NCBI RefSeq assembly: GCF_000699445.3
Contig: NC_067195.1
Location: 16,315,287-16,379,286, forward strand
Direction: 5' to 3'
Origin: Schistosoma haematobium
Taxonomy: Eukaryota; Platyhelminthes; Trematoda; Strigeidida; Schistosomatidae
DNA length: 64,000 bases
Shown here one piece after another: positions 29,340 through 41,037 of the stretch. The notes beneath the pieces were generated by a model that had not been told where the DNA came from, ran no database searches, and saw only the letters and a list, made by a program, of their open reading frames with translations. A program made the translations under genes and the position numbers. Each line of letters starts with the position of its first letter. Position 1 is the first letter of the stretch.

Positions 29340-32230
29340 GTGTAAACATAAATCATCCCAATCTCCCTGTTTGGGTGAAAATTTTATCTGTTTTAGGGAA
29401 GTGGAGATAAAACCCCAAAATCTTTCCAGAATTTTCGAAAATTTTGGGGAAATCAATCTACAGTCTGTGATCGTATCCCAACATTTTTTCGCATTTTGGG
29501 GATATTCTGTGAGATTTCGGGTCATCCTCAATACTGTAATCGGAAAAACCCCGAGATTGCCGATTGTACAGAAAGGCCTGTCGACTTAATAACGAGTACC
29601 CAAAAGTTATTATGCATCTATTTGTTATGTCTTCTTTTAGAACGCCACTTGTTATATCTGGTCGTTGCTGATTATTATGTGAAAATCGCTTATTACTTAT
29701 ACTTGTAAGAACGAGGAACTACTGCGATTCCCGCGACGCGAAAGTAAGAACATAAAGACTGGTATAATTGAAGATTTATGAAACCAAAAACATAACGACG
29801 ACCATAGTCGAAAATACACTCATTTATATGTTGGTTTGTAACGCCCATTTTAATTAATAACTAGGATAAAGTCATATACATGAAAAATACTTATAGTTAT
29901 GACAAGATCATGTGCTACATGTCATGCTTAGCATAGTTCATGTCAATCAAGTACAAGAATATCGGATGTCATACAGAATAAAATGTTATACGGGGAAAAA
30001 AACAAATACTATACTGAGTAATCATTGCATTGAATTAAAACGGAAGTAATGTTGAATGAGAATGATGATGACTAAAAGAATGTAATTTTAACTTTGCTTC
30101 CCGTCATATCGTTATTCAATTTTTTCGCAATGTGAACGCAGTTCCAAAGCAATTTAACCAGAGTTGGTAATAAGAACCGGTCTGTCGCGATAGATAAGCA
30201 CTGCAGTTATTACAAGACTAACGCGTTATAAATAATATTGCTTATTAAAGTTTAGAAAATATATAAATGGTCCATTAATAATTAACATCTTCGAATTCTT
30301 AACGATTGCTACAAGCACAGTATCAAGACGTCGTAATTGCTAATAGTAGACAAACAAGTGCCCAACGTCATAGCAATCATCCAACCTATGAATCTATAAT
30401 GCCATATGAAACGTAGATTACGTACTAATGGTTTAACAGTGATATTTGTTGAATTAAAAATTTACAGTTAGGTCTGTGAACACTTGCGAAGCCAGCTGAA
30501 AATAAGATAGACAAGAAATAAGTATTTCAGAATAAATGTTCCAAACAAAAAATTCGTGCAGCGAATGACATTTCCTTTGAAAGCCACATATCGTGTGTTG
30601 CCTACAAAATTCTACGGCTACACCGATGGATATGAAAATAGATTGATCCATCCGCTTTAGTCGCTTAATGGCTAGGTTCTTCTACAAGAAAATTAGTTTT
30701 CTAGTGACGCCCAAATATATCATGTACATCGTTTCTGAAGGAAAAACTTTCAACGTATCTAGTGGCAGATTTTCTAATGAACTTCTACCACGACGGTGAA
30801 TTTACTGGGACTTACTATGAAAAGTGACATCACTTCTCAAGTCGTGTTCACCGTTGGGGAAATTCATTCGACCAAACAGTCGTGTCCCTAAGACCTCACG
30901 TTTGTCACAACCAGCTGTACTATTGTATTCAACGTCATACCTGAATTCGCTACGAGCTAGAGTATCACAAATAACATCTACTAACTTTACTGTCAAATGT
31001 AGTTGACACTTATCTACATGAAGACCCACTCTCAGCAACTCTCGTAACTCGGTTACAAGGTCTGCGGACATTTCGTTGGAATCAGATGGTTTTACTTCAC
31101 CACCATAGGTACCAACTATGAATACTTTTCTAAGAAACGAAGCTATTAGACAACGAGGGATAGGCTATAACTGGTGGTTAGAGCTTTTGAACAATGGCAG
31201 GCCATCGTAGATGAGTTGCAGTTTCATTTCGCCGAAATTGGTTTTACGTAGCCAAGTTTTGGGCATCCTCAGGAAATTTGATTTCGGTCCAGTATGGCAG
31301 TACGTACCTGTGTCCAGAAACTTGGGGTCCACATTATTGAAATGACTAAGTACACTTCGGACGGACATAGGCAGTTCAGGAAGGTACACCAGAATAAGGT
31401 CTAGAATTCCGTTGGCCCTCCTCACAGTTATGTCGCCTCCCTCATCATCTCAACTACAACTCTGTCTAGCTGTTGCTTCACTGAAAGATGTACAGGTGGA
31501 GACATTTCGGTGGTGGCACCGTCTGCAATTCGCTAATAAAATAACCTAGACTATACCGTTTGCTGCACTAGATGCACAATGAACGTAACTATGGGAGTTA
31601 ATGGCCGATTCTGGTACAATACCGCTACACTGCTCTGTAACTACGGCATTGCCTACTTCTTCTATGTCAACCGAATTGCAGTTTGCATTATCAGTTGTTG
31701 TTAACTGGTACTTACTCTCAAACTCGGCTCTTAACTTCCTCGACCCTCTGTAAAAGGGAAATCGAGGGTAGCCCATCAATTTTGACACTCTGTTGGCTGT
31801 AACCCGTCCCTCATTCCTTTTATTACGTTCTACATTATTAGTCTAAAAGAAACAATTAGCTGCAGTCATTCTGGACAAAAGCAGCAACTGAAGTCTATGA
31901 CAGTACAAACAACCCACCTTCATGGCGTAAGATTTTTTGAAAAAGTGGTGTGAAACCGACACTTTTTTGTCTCGTGTCTATTTGATATACTAAACCAAGA
32001 CCTAAACGTTAGTACTACAATACCGACTGAACATCATTATCATATTAAAAATTATTATGATTAGTTGTAATTTCGTCGTAAAAGGATTAAAAAGTACACT
32101 GGTTATTAAATGTTTGTTCGGAAAACTGCGCAGCACAGATTTAAGGATTTTTCCCCAAACTTTGAGGAAAACTGCCAATGGTCATTGAACTTTGGGGATT
32201 TCCCCGGAATTGGGAGATCAATCTACATCC
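29340..32230 (-). mobile_element. Decayed CACTA (En/Spm)-type DNA transposon
   Basis: A TNP2-like transposase relic (30430-31860) is bracketed by blocks rich in CCCCAAA/TTTGGGG motifs: 29366-29560 on the left and 32145-32225 on the right. CACTA elements typically carry arrays of short subterminal repeats in both orientations at each end, which fits. I could not find clean terminal inverted repeats starting with CACT or a 3-bp target duplication, so the outer borders are approximate. A CACTA element, SmTRC1, is known from Schistosoma; membership is inferred. Confidence 0.65.
30430..31860 (-). pseudogene. CACTA transposase (TNP2-like) relic
   Basis: Read on the minus strand, fragments appear in the expected order. 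N-terminal: VSKLMGYPRFPFYRGSRKL. Next: LIYDGLPLFKSSNHQL, where the family has +DGLPLFKSS..QLWPIL and the Trp is a stop here (TAG). Then VFIVGTYGGEVKPSDSNE, DLVTELRELLRVGLHVDKCQ, VICDTLAR (family CDAPAR, acidic catalytic region), LGTRLFGRMNFPN, and NLPLDTLKVFPSETMYM with YLGVTRKL. Stops at several sites break the ORF. Known role of the family: cut-and-paste transposase. No active product is expected. Confidence 0.75.
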
Positions 32231-35200
32231 AGACAGATGAGTTTATTTATTTCTAACACATACTATGGAGAATCCTGAACATCAATTATTCAGTTGTCTG
32301 TCACAAGTCGAAAGCTGTATTTTATTGACATTAATTTAAAGGTCAAACTAGACGTCTTAATACTTCATGACCATTCAGTAACAACATGTCGACTTGTACT
32401 TTTTGCTTAACAATTATAAATGTTTTTATTGACAAATATGTTCAACCTGCTTGTTGTAATTTGTGAAATACTTAACAAAATAGAAGGTTTGTGATTACTT
32501 AAAATCTAAGGTTCAAAGCTTCCTGCTGATTGATATCAATCGTTTAAAATGATTCCAAAAACTATTTAGTCTCATAATATCTGATAATATCATTGGCGCT
32601 TCTTCTAACCTTATTTATAGATTTCACTATATCTCTATTCCATAATATGTAAACTTTTACGATAAAAGTAGTCTATAGGTTTTCTTTGAGTTTTCTTATT
32701 GTGCAATAGGAATCATATTATATTCTGAAAATTCCAGCAAACTGATAACCGTTATAATTCATAGACTAGGTTTACACTGGCAGTTATAGTTTAATAGTGT
32801 ATCTGTAGTCATACGGTATATCCTGTATACTTTCCTATGATATTTCCTTTACTTTTTATTTGATTCACCTCAATTAATACTGTTCTTGTTCTTCTCGATA
32901 TTCATTAAGAAATTTGTGAAACGCTCAAGCCGTTTTCAAAAAAATCTGTGCATTGTTATTTGAAATCGGGAGTAAATTCGTAATATCAAGTAATAATTCA
33001 TTGTTGTTATGTACTATATTGGAAATTAAAATGACACTAAGATATTGATTATTATGATCAGTGAATTATTTTGTTTTACTTATAATCTTATTCATAATAA
33101 GACTGTTTATATTATCATGATTATTTTAATTTAAGCCTACTTGACGTATGACAACGATTTATGTTAACCGATCACGTTTAATTTGTGTATAGTTTCGTTT
33201 ATTCTACCAATTCATTATTGGAATTCATCTAATAGTTATTGATATGGAACGTAGAAAAACGAGATCTTTTACTTAGAAGATAAATACTATTTTCAATAGT
33301 GTGCCAATATTTTACTTAGAACAAGATGTTACTGATAAATTGGTATAAGAAGGTGAGTTCATGTTTCCCTTAACCCGCTGTAACATTTTATGACATTAGT
33401 TTGATTCCTAACGTATTGTTTTGACATTCGTTTTATTCTAAGTGTAACATTTCAGTCGGTACTATATTGGTTTTATATTCCACAACTCAATTTTAATTTC
33501 GAGTCAATGGTTTTGTACCATTTAAGTGTGAATTTCATTCACCATGACAAGTGTAAAATTTTGCTCATTGTAATAATTATGTCCTTTGGATTGTTCTCTG
33601 TGGACTTCCTATATCTTTATTAACTGATCATCAATCGTGTGTAATACAGGTACATCAATGCATTTGTTTGGTTTATTGATGTCGTGATATTGGACGATTT
33701 GTTTCGGAGACGTGTTCTTAGAGCCAATAAATCTTCATTTGTGCTAATCTTTGCATTTCAACTTCGTGGAAAGCACAGTGATCCCCATTTCCAAGTACAA
33801 GGAGTAGGATCACGGATAAAACGAACTTGATAGTACATAACAGAGGTTACTTGGAGACAGTAGTTACTGGTCACTGATTACTATGGCTGACAAAATGCTA
33901 ATAGCCTGGTGCTCATTCCCAGAGGTAATCCGGCATACTTTAACATGGCCAATTTAGGTTTTTCACATTTGGAAGATAATTCGTTTCATAGGAATTAGTA
34001 AGAAATTATTATACATTCTTACAGTAAATTTTAATTTACGGTGATCAAATTACAAGTCAGTAAGAATTATGTAAAGCATTTCTTAAATAAAATTCTCATT
34101 AGATGATATTTTCAACCATATTATCATATTAGTTCACTATTTGATAATCTGAATGTCCATAGGGATTTCAATGGGTACCGTATGAGTTAGTTTTACAAAC
34201 ACTTCGATTATTTTTAAAACTTGTGATTATGTTGCTTTAAAACACTTAAAATTGAATTGCCTTCATTTACAATTCTGTGTTTTATACTTAATTTAGTTTA
34301 TCACATGCGTTTTCTGTTTCTGAGCGATCTAGACCATAATTCAAAGCACGAGTTCATTATAATTACTTAATAAAATAACTAATATTCTATGTTTACTTAG
34401 TGTTGAAGTTTAGGTCCACTTTCCATTTTTAGAAATGAAACTCATTACAAACTGGAACCTGAATTTTTAAAAATGAATGCTAAGATAATAAACATTTGTC
34501 CACCAACGTCTTCATTTATTCGATAGTTACATCTATTATTACGTAGAGAAAAAAAGTAGAACTTGATATTATATCAGTACTGTTAGCTGAGATGATGTAA
34601 AATGTAAATAATCTAAACGATAAATGTCACAAGGCGGTGGAACCTTTGATAAATAAAAGAGACCAATTGCCTTAATGATTACATCATATAATATAGTTCT
34701 TATTTTGATTATTGTAAAGTTTCCAGTCTATTCACTATTCTATGCAAAAAACACTCTAAAACTTCAACGACATAACAAGTGCATAGCCCACCTTTCTATT
34801 TTTTATTTGTATCTGCAAGTTGCCATTTTATTATATAATTATGTCATCCAGAAGGAGCATGTGTATTTTTCGTTCGGCAGGAAAACTTATATTTACGCCA
34901 ACAAACTCAGTCTACCTTAATCATGGATATTATTCAGCATAAACATCTGTATTACAGTCCTTTGAAAAGGTCAAGAAGTTTTCTATGTGTGAAGTTTTAC
35001 TGATACTTTGATTTCATTTTCCGCTATGATGGACGATTAACTTGATTAGTGATGCAAGCAGATAACTTTTTGTTGCTCACAAACTACTGACATATTTATA
35101 AGTAATATAAATTGACATACTCAAATATTGGAGGTAAAGTTCAAAGGACAAAATTCTCATCCTGTTAAAGGTGAATAAACTAGATTGCCTGATAGACTAT

Positions 35201-37228
35201 CTATGCAACGAACATTATAGCTGCAACTCACTAATAACAAAACAGTAATTTTATTAAGTCCACACGTTTTGGACTATACACACCATCATATGCGAATAGT
35301 ACATCAAATATTTTCGAACACTTATTTTTTCAAAAATATTTCGGGATATTAGCTTACAGATACTATAAGGATTATTGACACTTGTCCTAAGTTGAATTTC
35401 AATATTCTGTGAAATTTCATCGATGCATGAATCAGAATTCGTGGATTTTGATCATTTTGGTTTTCAACAGTTAAGTGTTGATTTTTATGACTTGACGATT
35501 AAACTAGAGCCTAGATCTAAAATAAACGTATGCAGACTTCCGATAAGCTCAAACATCATGATATCTGAATTTACAGAGGAGTAGTGGTAAGTAATGAATG
35601 TCTATGTGAACTTTTAACCTACAGAAATTGGTTAAAGTATTTGTGACTTGAGATCTGAATGATCGTTGAGTATTTGCAGTCTTATTATCTTGAACAAAAA
35701 TTAATATTCAAATTGTGAAAAAACAGTTGTTTTTCTGTGAAATCTGGAGGCTCTTCAGAGGTACAGATGTAAATTTCATAGTTACTTCTTACTGAATAAC
35801 CAGGCTTGGAATAACCGCATTTTGACTTATTGAAATATTGTAAAAATAAGCATACCACAGATATAGCTGTTCAGAATTTATGTGTATACTTATCCTCTTT
35901 GTCTGAGATCAACTAAATTCAAAACGTCAGTTTGATAAAGCCGAGATAGTACATATGTTCACTGAATAAAAGCTATTTTCGGCCACAGCTCATTTACGAG
36001 GGAATGTTATGTTCTATGGCATGACAATTTCGCCAGTCAGAATAGCAACTTCTATCACATTTCCCTTCTACTAAATCGATAACGTGTTAACCAACTCCAG
36101 CAGCCTTGTGTCAACTTTGAATCCTTATTGATTCTCTGTACAGTAGCCTTACGCCTAGTCCAGACCGTTCAGTCTAGAAGACAAATTTCAGTCTCCTCTA
36201 TATGAATCGTATTTTTCGGACATATGGAGTTTAAATACAATCAGACGAGACCGTATCACACCACATGGTGCAAAATAGTAATTATACAAGATTAGTCCCG
36301 TAGTGGCTGAGTATGAGATGGTGTAACTGCTAGACTGGGAATAAATCAAGAATGGTAAGTAGTACAACGCAGGACAAATTCCGTAACCACGAACAGTAAA
36401 GTTTAAGAATAGCTAAAGAGATAATAAATGACCAGCTCAATTTTATCAAACGAATTTTAATCATACGAATCAATAAAAAGGGAGTAAGCACTTCAACTGT
36501 CAATAAAATGTAATTATAGAATATGGCTCAGTAACCCAATAAGGAATCATCAGCAATATTGTCAAATTTTAATTTATGTATATCACAGCGAATGTCTAAA
36601 ACATAATACGTGATAGAAGGTTTTAATTTTATGTTACTCTCTCCAGTTATGGTTTGCCAGTGTTATTCATAGGTACTATATAGTCAGTGAACTTACTATA
36701 ACAATTTTCACATTATTTTCCAACCTTTAAATCTTTACTGCTAACAGATAAATCTCCTCCCTTAAAAATAAATAAGCGAAAAGATTAAAGTATTTAGTAC
36801 ATCCAAAAGATGTTCAGTAATGCTAATTTACGAATGATAAGTGATTCTCGATGAGATGTGTATATGTATATTCGTGAATAACTGAGTAGATGTGAAAAAT
36901 GTGATATATATGAAGGTGTAGAGCTCATTATCGAAATTTATCAAAGGGACTAATTGTTTTAATTTGTATGTGTTAAACTTATGATATTTGAGCTGATTAA
37001 ATGTGATTGGTTGGAAAAGATGATCCGAGGTGTTTGGATAAATAGATCTTCCTTTTTTATTGAACGTGATGTGGTTTTGTAATCTATGAAAATTTTTATT
37101 CACTTACCTTTATTTATAATTACAAACAATTTTTCAAATTATTTTGGTATTTTTATTATGGTTGTTGTAAATACCATTCACTGTTATTGACAATCCGATT
37201 TGTTATGGATTATTTGGTCTTTTAGATG
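32231..37228. other. Long intergenic stretch without recognised gene
   Basis: 5 kb of AT-rich sequence. Open frames (34675-34920 plus, 36828-37103 minus) have no recognisable motif and a composition expected of AT-rich non-coding DNA. No SINE head, LTR or RT motif is seen. Confidence 0.55.
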
Positions 37229-37690
37229 TTACTTAACAAGAGACGACTCTCCAATACGGAAGGTATCGCACTCAGTATAACCTAATCTGTAGACACCATT
37301 TTGTGAAGAAGTAGAGGAGATTTTCGACTTTATTCGGACTAAATCATTTAGAAGTGTTAGTTGTTGCTTTAATTCAATGTAATTTTGGAAGTCAATGAAG
37401 TTCACTCTATTCATTATTTAACAACGAATCATTTCGTATTAATAGGTTTTTAATAACATTCACAAGAATATTGTTAGAATTCAAGACGTTTATTTAGTGC
37501 TTCTGCTCCTTTTATTTATCTTCTTCAGATGTAATAATCTTGGTGGCTTTTCTGAAATAATATTTAAACAGAAATTTTTTCTGGTCTGAATAGATCTGCT
37601 GAATTGAAGCCAATCTACTGATTTATTCGTGTTGCTTTGCGGTAGATTGTCAAATTTTGAGTTCTATTTACATATCTTCTAACTTAGCAG
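37229..37690 (-). pseudogene. Penelope-like element relic 2
   Basis: On the minus strand TKIITSEEDK- and KNFCLNII-like pieces (37500-37690) are followed by TLLNDLVRIKSKISSTSSQN and GVYRLGYTECDTFRIGESS (37229-37414). These align with the better-preserved copy at 38.5-39.85 kb (FRRANKIITSEEDKQKEQ; NTLVRLKEKIPFMSTQN; CVYKLGCIDCDAYYNGESS). It therefore contains the RT end and the N-terminal half of the GIY-YIG domain, with internal deletion and stops. Confidence 0.75.
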
Positions 37691-38191
37691 TCTACATATG
37701 TCAGCTAATTGAGTTAACTTTTATTTACGAAATTGGACTTGGTATGAACTGAGAATGTATTTTTCAGTTAATAAAAGGATCTTAGGAAAGTCGTTTTAGT
37801 AAGGGAAAATGTATCATATAAATATCAGAACCGAAATCGTTGACTAATGACACTGGCAAAATGTAAGTCCAGGCATTTATCAGCTGGACTATAAGAGTAT
37901 TAGATTAGAGATATGCTCAAGTGCTTTTAGTATACTACTCAAATATATGGATAATGTACGTGTTAGGCTGTCTATGAAATCCAATATCAGTCTTATTATG
38001 ATATCAAGTCAATAAATCTCTGATAAACCACAGAAACGTGACACGTTCTTCTTGAATTTAATTAATTTATTACACATTAATTTCGATAATGCAGTGAGAA
38101 GACGAAGGTTATGTGGTGTTTGTATGAACTAATGATTCCTTTTAAAAAAATAAATAATATATTTGTAATATCCCGATGAGTAGAAAAATTA

Positions 38192-38240
38192 GATTTTCTG
38201 ACGTTTCGTGGCTTAGTATAAGTTACTTCTTCAGAGAATA
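38192..38240 (-). ncRNA. Hammerhead ribozyme-like motif at the 3' end of the Penelope-like element
   Basis: The minus strand reads ATTCT | CTGAAGA (38228-38234) | GTAACTTATACTAAGCCAC | GAAAC | GTC | AGAA. The core CUGANGA is intact, and stem II has GU/AC plus CUUA/UAAG around a UAC loop. GAAA is intact and directly followed by a minimal stem III and a GUC site. Stem I pairs UUCU with AGAA. A very short stem III is the form described for Penelope-like elements. Confidence 0.65.
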
Positions 38241-38504
38241 AATAACCTAATTAAAATTAATCCAAGTTTAAATAGTACAACGGAACAATAAGAATAATAT
38301 GTGATCAGTCAGAAACCAATCAAAAACAGGTCTGAACAAGTTAATGTCATGTCATTTAGGTCAAGGTGATTCATAAGTGATATGTATGTAAATTAGTGTG
38401 TGTATGTATGCCTGTACCGTTTAAGGATGAAAAATTGTGTGACATTTATAGTGAGAAAGGATAGAGTTTAATTTGTGATATAATTGTGTGAATTGTAAAG
38501 AAGA

Positions 38505-38905
38505 TCAGACTGAATGGCTAGGATAGATAGTCCACGTAGGATGTGTGGTAAGGTCTTCTTTTCTATTGAGAGAAGTAGGATTAAGCATTATATGGAACGC
38601 TTCAGCTACTCTCCTTTCTTTGTAGTTGGAAAAGCCTTTTTGCAATATTTTGATATTTTTAAAATCGATTTGGTGGTTGTTGAAAATGGCATGAACTGCT
38701 ATTTCCGATTTAATTTGAAGTTGGTTCAATTCTACAGGATTGTTAGGAGGTTTCTTTGTGTACCTAATGTTCTTTGGCTCTAGTCACGATTTCGCGGGAT
38801 GACTCTCCATTATAATAGGCATCACAATCGATACAACCTAATTTGTAGACGCAGTTCTGTGTGGACATGAAAGGGATTTTTTCTTTCAGGCGAACTAAAG
38901 TATTA
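38505..38905 (-). pseudogene. GIY-YIG endonuclease domain of the Penelope-like element
   Basis: Minus strand: NTLVRLKEKIPFMSTQNCVY, YKLGCIDCDAYYNGESSREI (GIY-YIG core with the YIG-like YYNGE), then IKSEIAVHAIFNNHQIDFKN and VAEAFHIMLNPTSLNRKE up to a stop near 38505. The family signature is VYK+.C..C...YIG.T.R followed by E+A.H. At least one frameshift separates it from the RT. Likely inactive. Confidence 0.8.
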
Positions 38906-39020
38906 CGTAGTGTTCGTTGTTTTGTAATATACTTTAATTCTGTGATGTTTTAAGATTCTTTGGATTTCTTCTGTTGTGCCATGTAGAACTGCAGTACCAA
39001 TCCATGGCATTTCATTCGAA

Positions 39021-39850
39021 TCATTGTTTTAATATGCTTCTAATAATCTTCATAGGAAAATCATTAGATTGTAAGATGCTGATTACATTCATTTGTTCTT
39101 TTTGTTTGTCTTCCTCTGATGTGATGATCTTGTTAGCTCTTCTAAAGAGATTTAAGGCTAGCGAGATCTTTGCACTGAAAGGATGTGCTGAATGGAAGTC
39201 AATATAACTATTTGAGTGCGTCGGTTTTTGGTAAACGGATAGGATTAGACTTCCATTTGGATTTCTTTTTACTAAGCAATCCAAGAATGGTAGCTCACCA
39301 TGTACATTTTCATTGGTGAATTTGATGTGCGATGAAAGTGTATTTATTCGTTTTGAAAAAGATCTTAGATGAGTCTTTTTTATAACAACAAATGTATCGT
39401 TTACATATCTAAGTCAAATTCGTGGTATGATGTTGTGGGCGAAGATACTTGATTCTATGTATGCCATAAAATGGTTGGCTACAATCGGGGACACGGGGGA
39501 TCCCATTGCTACACTGTTAGTTTGTTTGTATAACATCCCGTTAAAAGTAAATAGAGTCGAATTTAAGCAGAGTTTTAAGGATCTCATGATTAGACTGATG
39601 CTCAACGGACATCTGTCAGAAAGAGTATTGTCGTTCTCTAGTAAACCACTAATACATTCTAAGCATTTATCAGCGTGAATATTGGTGTATAAAGAAACGA
39701 CATCAAAGCTTACCATGATCTCATTCTTCTCGATAGTGATTCCTTTGTATTTGTTGACTGCTTGATTTCGAAGTCAAAATACAATACGTTCGTTCGTGCT
39801 CATCCAATACTTCTTGATTAAATTGGGTTATTTCTGGGATTCTTAGTTTG
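39021..39850 (-). pseudogene. Reverse transcriptase domain of the Penelope-like element
   Basis: One frame with a single TGA at 39416-39414. Motifs in order: AVNKYKGITIEKNEIMVSFD, MVSFDVVSLYTNI (motif A, catalytic Asp), YKQTNSVAMGSPVSPIVAN (motif B), LRYVNDTFV (motif C; the family has YVDD, so one catalytic Asp is Asn), LPFLDCLVKRNPNGSL, YQKPTHSNSYIDFHSAHP, FRRANKIITSEEDK. The stop replaces the Trp normally just before the motif C strand. Loss of one motif C Asp plus the stop means the enzyme is dead. Confidence 0.88.
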
Positions 39851-40015
39851 TATAATGATTCAAATACTCCTAGTTATCACAGGTTATCAGAATTATATGA
39901 CATCTGCGCAATACATTTTGAACAATCTGATCACACATATACTTGTTAAAATAATATGATAACCACTCTGGACAATAAATCAGTATTACTAGGGTAGGTC
40001 AAGGGTAAAAACAAA

Positions 40016-40098
40016 TTGTCCAGCGCTTCCAGGATTTCTATGGTGGTCTAGATTTCAACTACTGAAATTACTAAAATCTCCGCAAAACAACTTCTGAA
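40016..40098 (+). mobile_element. SINE family B 3' fragment
   Basis: GTCCAGCGCTTCCAGGATTT and TGGTGGTCTAGATTTCAACT, then AAAATCTCCGCAAAAC and CTTCTGA match the family B tail. The tRNA-like head and ribozyme core are missing. It abuts a minus-strand Penelope-like relic. Confidence 0.65.
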
Positions 40099-40540
40099 AA
40101 AACGAATTGTTTTTGAACACATAAAGGGGGTTTCAGGTTCCGTATAGCCAAGGCTTCAATAAACCTTAGTATACACCCTTGAAGGCTTTTGTACAATACT
40201 ACAAATGCTGACTTATGACCAGTCTCAATCAAATGTTTGGCAATAGAGGAAGATGTCTGTCTATCCTATGTTATTTGACCATTGGAATTCACTTGTTTCT
40301 GCAGGACAAATACCTAAATGGCTGCAGAGTGGTTATCACATTGTTTTTGTATGCTTTGTTTTTCTTTGTTGTAGCTTACCTTTAATCTGTCTAGTTGACT
40401 TTTTAGTTTTCATATAAAAATTTCTTAACAAGTATATGTGTGATTAGATTGTCCGAAATGTATTGAGCGAATATATCACATACTTTTGATAACCGTCGTC
40501 TTCTCATCGCATTATCGAAATTCTATAAATAAACCAACCG
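40099..40540 (-). pseudogene. Penelope-like element relic 3, GIY-YIG C-terminal region
   Basis: Minus strand: KQCDNHSAAI, VLQKQVNSNGQIT, SSSIAKHLIETGHKSAFVVL, LRFIEALAIRNLKPPLCVQK then QFV. This is the classic C-terminal signature of Penelope-like GIY-YIG proteins (S.IA.HL.ETGH ... EA.AI..LKP.LC.QK). In-frame stops occur (after GQIT and in front of VFVLQ). It is closer to the relic at 22.7 kb than to the 38.5-kb copy, so at least two Penelope-like lineages are present. Confidence 0.78.
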
Positions 40541-40787
40541 TTAAATAATATAATATGAATTGTACTGCATCCATTTGCAACTCTTCAGTAGTTCCTCATA
40601 AAAACTGTAACTGAAGTTATTCAAATTTTCACACAAGGTCTAGAATGGTCCTTTTGCTCAGTCTGACATCAGTCTTCAAGTTTAAAGATGTTCGCCCTAA
40701 TGGCAAGTAAATAGTTTTCCTACAATAATGGATAGTTTCTAAACCCAAAACCATTTTTATCGCATTTGCGAAACTTCCATTTGAGAT

Positions 40788-41037
40788 AAGATGGTGGTTG
40801 GAGATAGTCGACAGGAAACCCTGAACTCGGGTTTCGTGTTACTTGGCACTCGTCAGCAAGGTGTACCTGTAATCTTGAGGAAACTGGTACTCCCTGACGG
40901 ATTCGATCCCGTGTCACCCAGCTTCACAGTCAGAGACGTTACCACTGAGCTATCCGAGCCGCGACTAACCTCCTGTAGGACTGAGATGTAATCACAATTG
41001 ATTGATCACTGGGTGGTGATCAATGTCATGTGTGTCA
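40788..41037 (-). mobile_element. SINE family C copy (tRNA-headed, hammerhead-like)
   Basis: On the minus strand the 5' hairpin TGATCACCACCCAGTGATCA is followed by box A TAGCTCAGTGG (complement 40942-40952) and box B GGGATCGAATCC (complement 40899-40910). The hammerhead core CTGACGA (complement 40850-40856), stem II GTGCCAAGTAACAC and GAAA follow. Stem III is ACCC/GGGT. It ends in CTATCTCCAACCACC. The A and B boxes are better preserved than in the 28-kb copy. Confidence 0.82.

Larger units (their letters stand above)
38150..39850 (-). mobile_element. Penelope-like retroelement, RT plus GIY-YIG, 5'-truncated
   Basis: This is the best-preserved Penelope-like copy in the window: RT (39021-39850), linker, GIY-YIG domain (about 38770-38900), C-terminal tail (38505-38729), then ~350 bp of 3' non-coding sequence ending in a hammerhead-like motif and a short AT-rich tail (AATAATATATTTGTAATATC). 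Known architecture of the class: RT followed by a GIY-YIG endonuclease, with hammerhead motifs reported near the ends of some families. It is broken by stops and frameshifts. Confidence 0.85.

Noticed and set aside
29256..29708. Three overlapping 70-91-codon frames around 29.3-29.7 kb
   Set aside because: They run across the CCCCAAAA/TTTTGGGG motif block in several frames and show no domain; they are by-products of the repeat.
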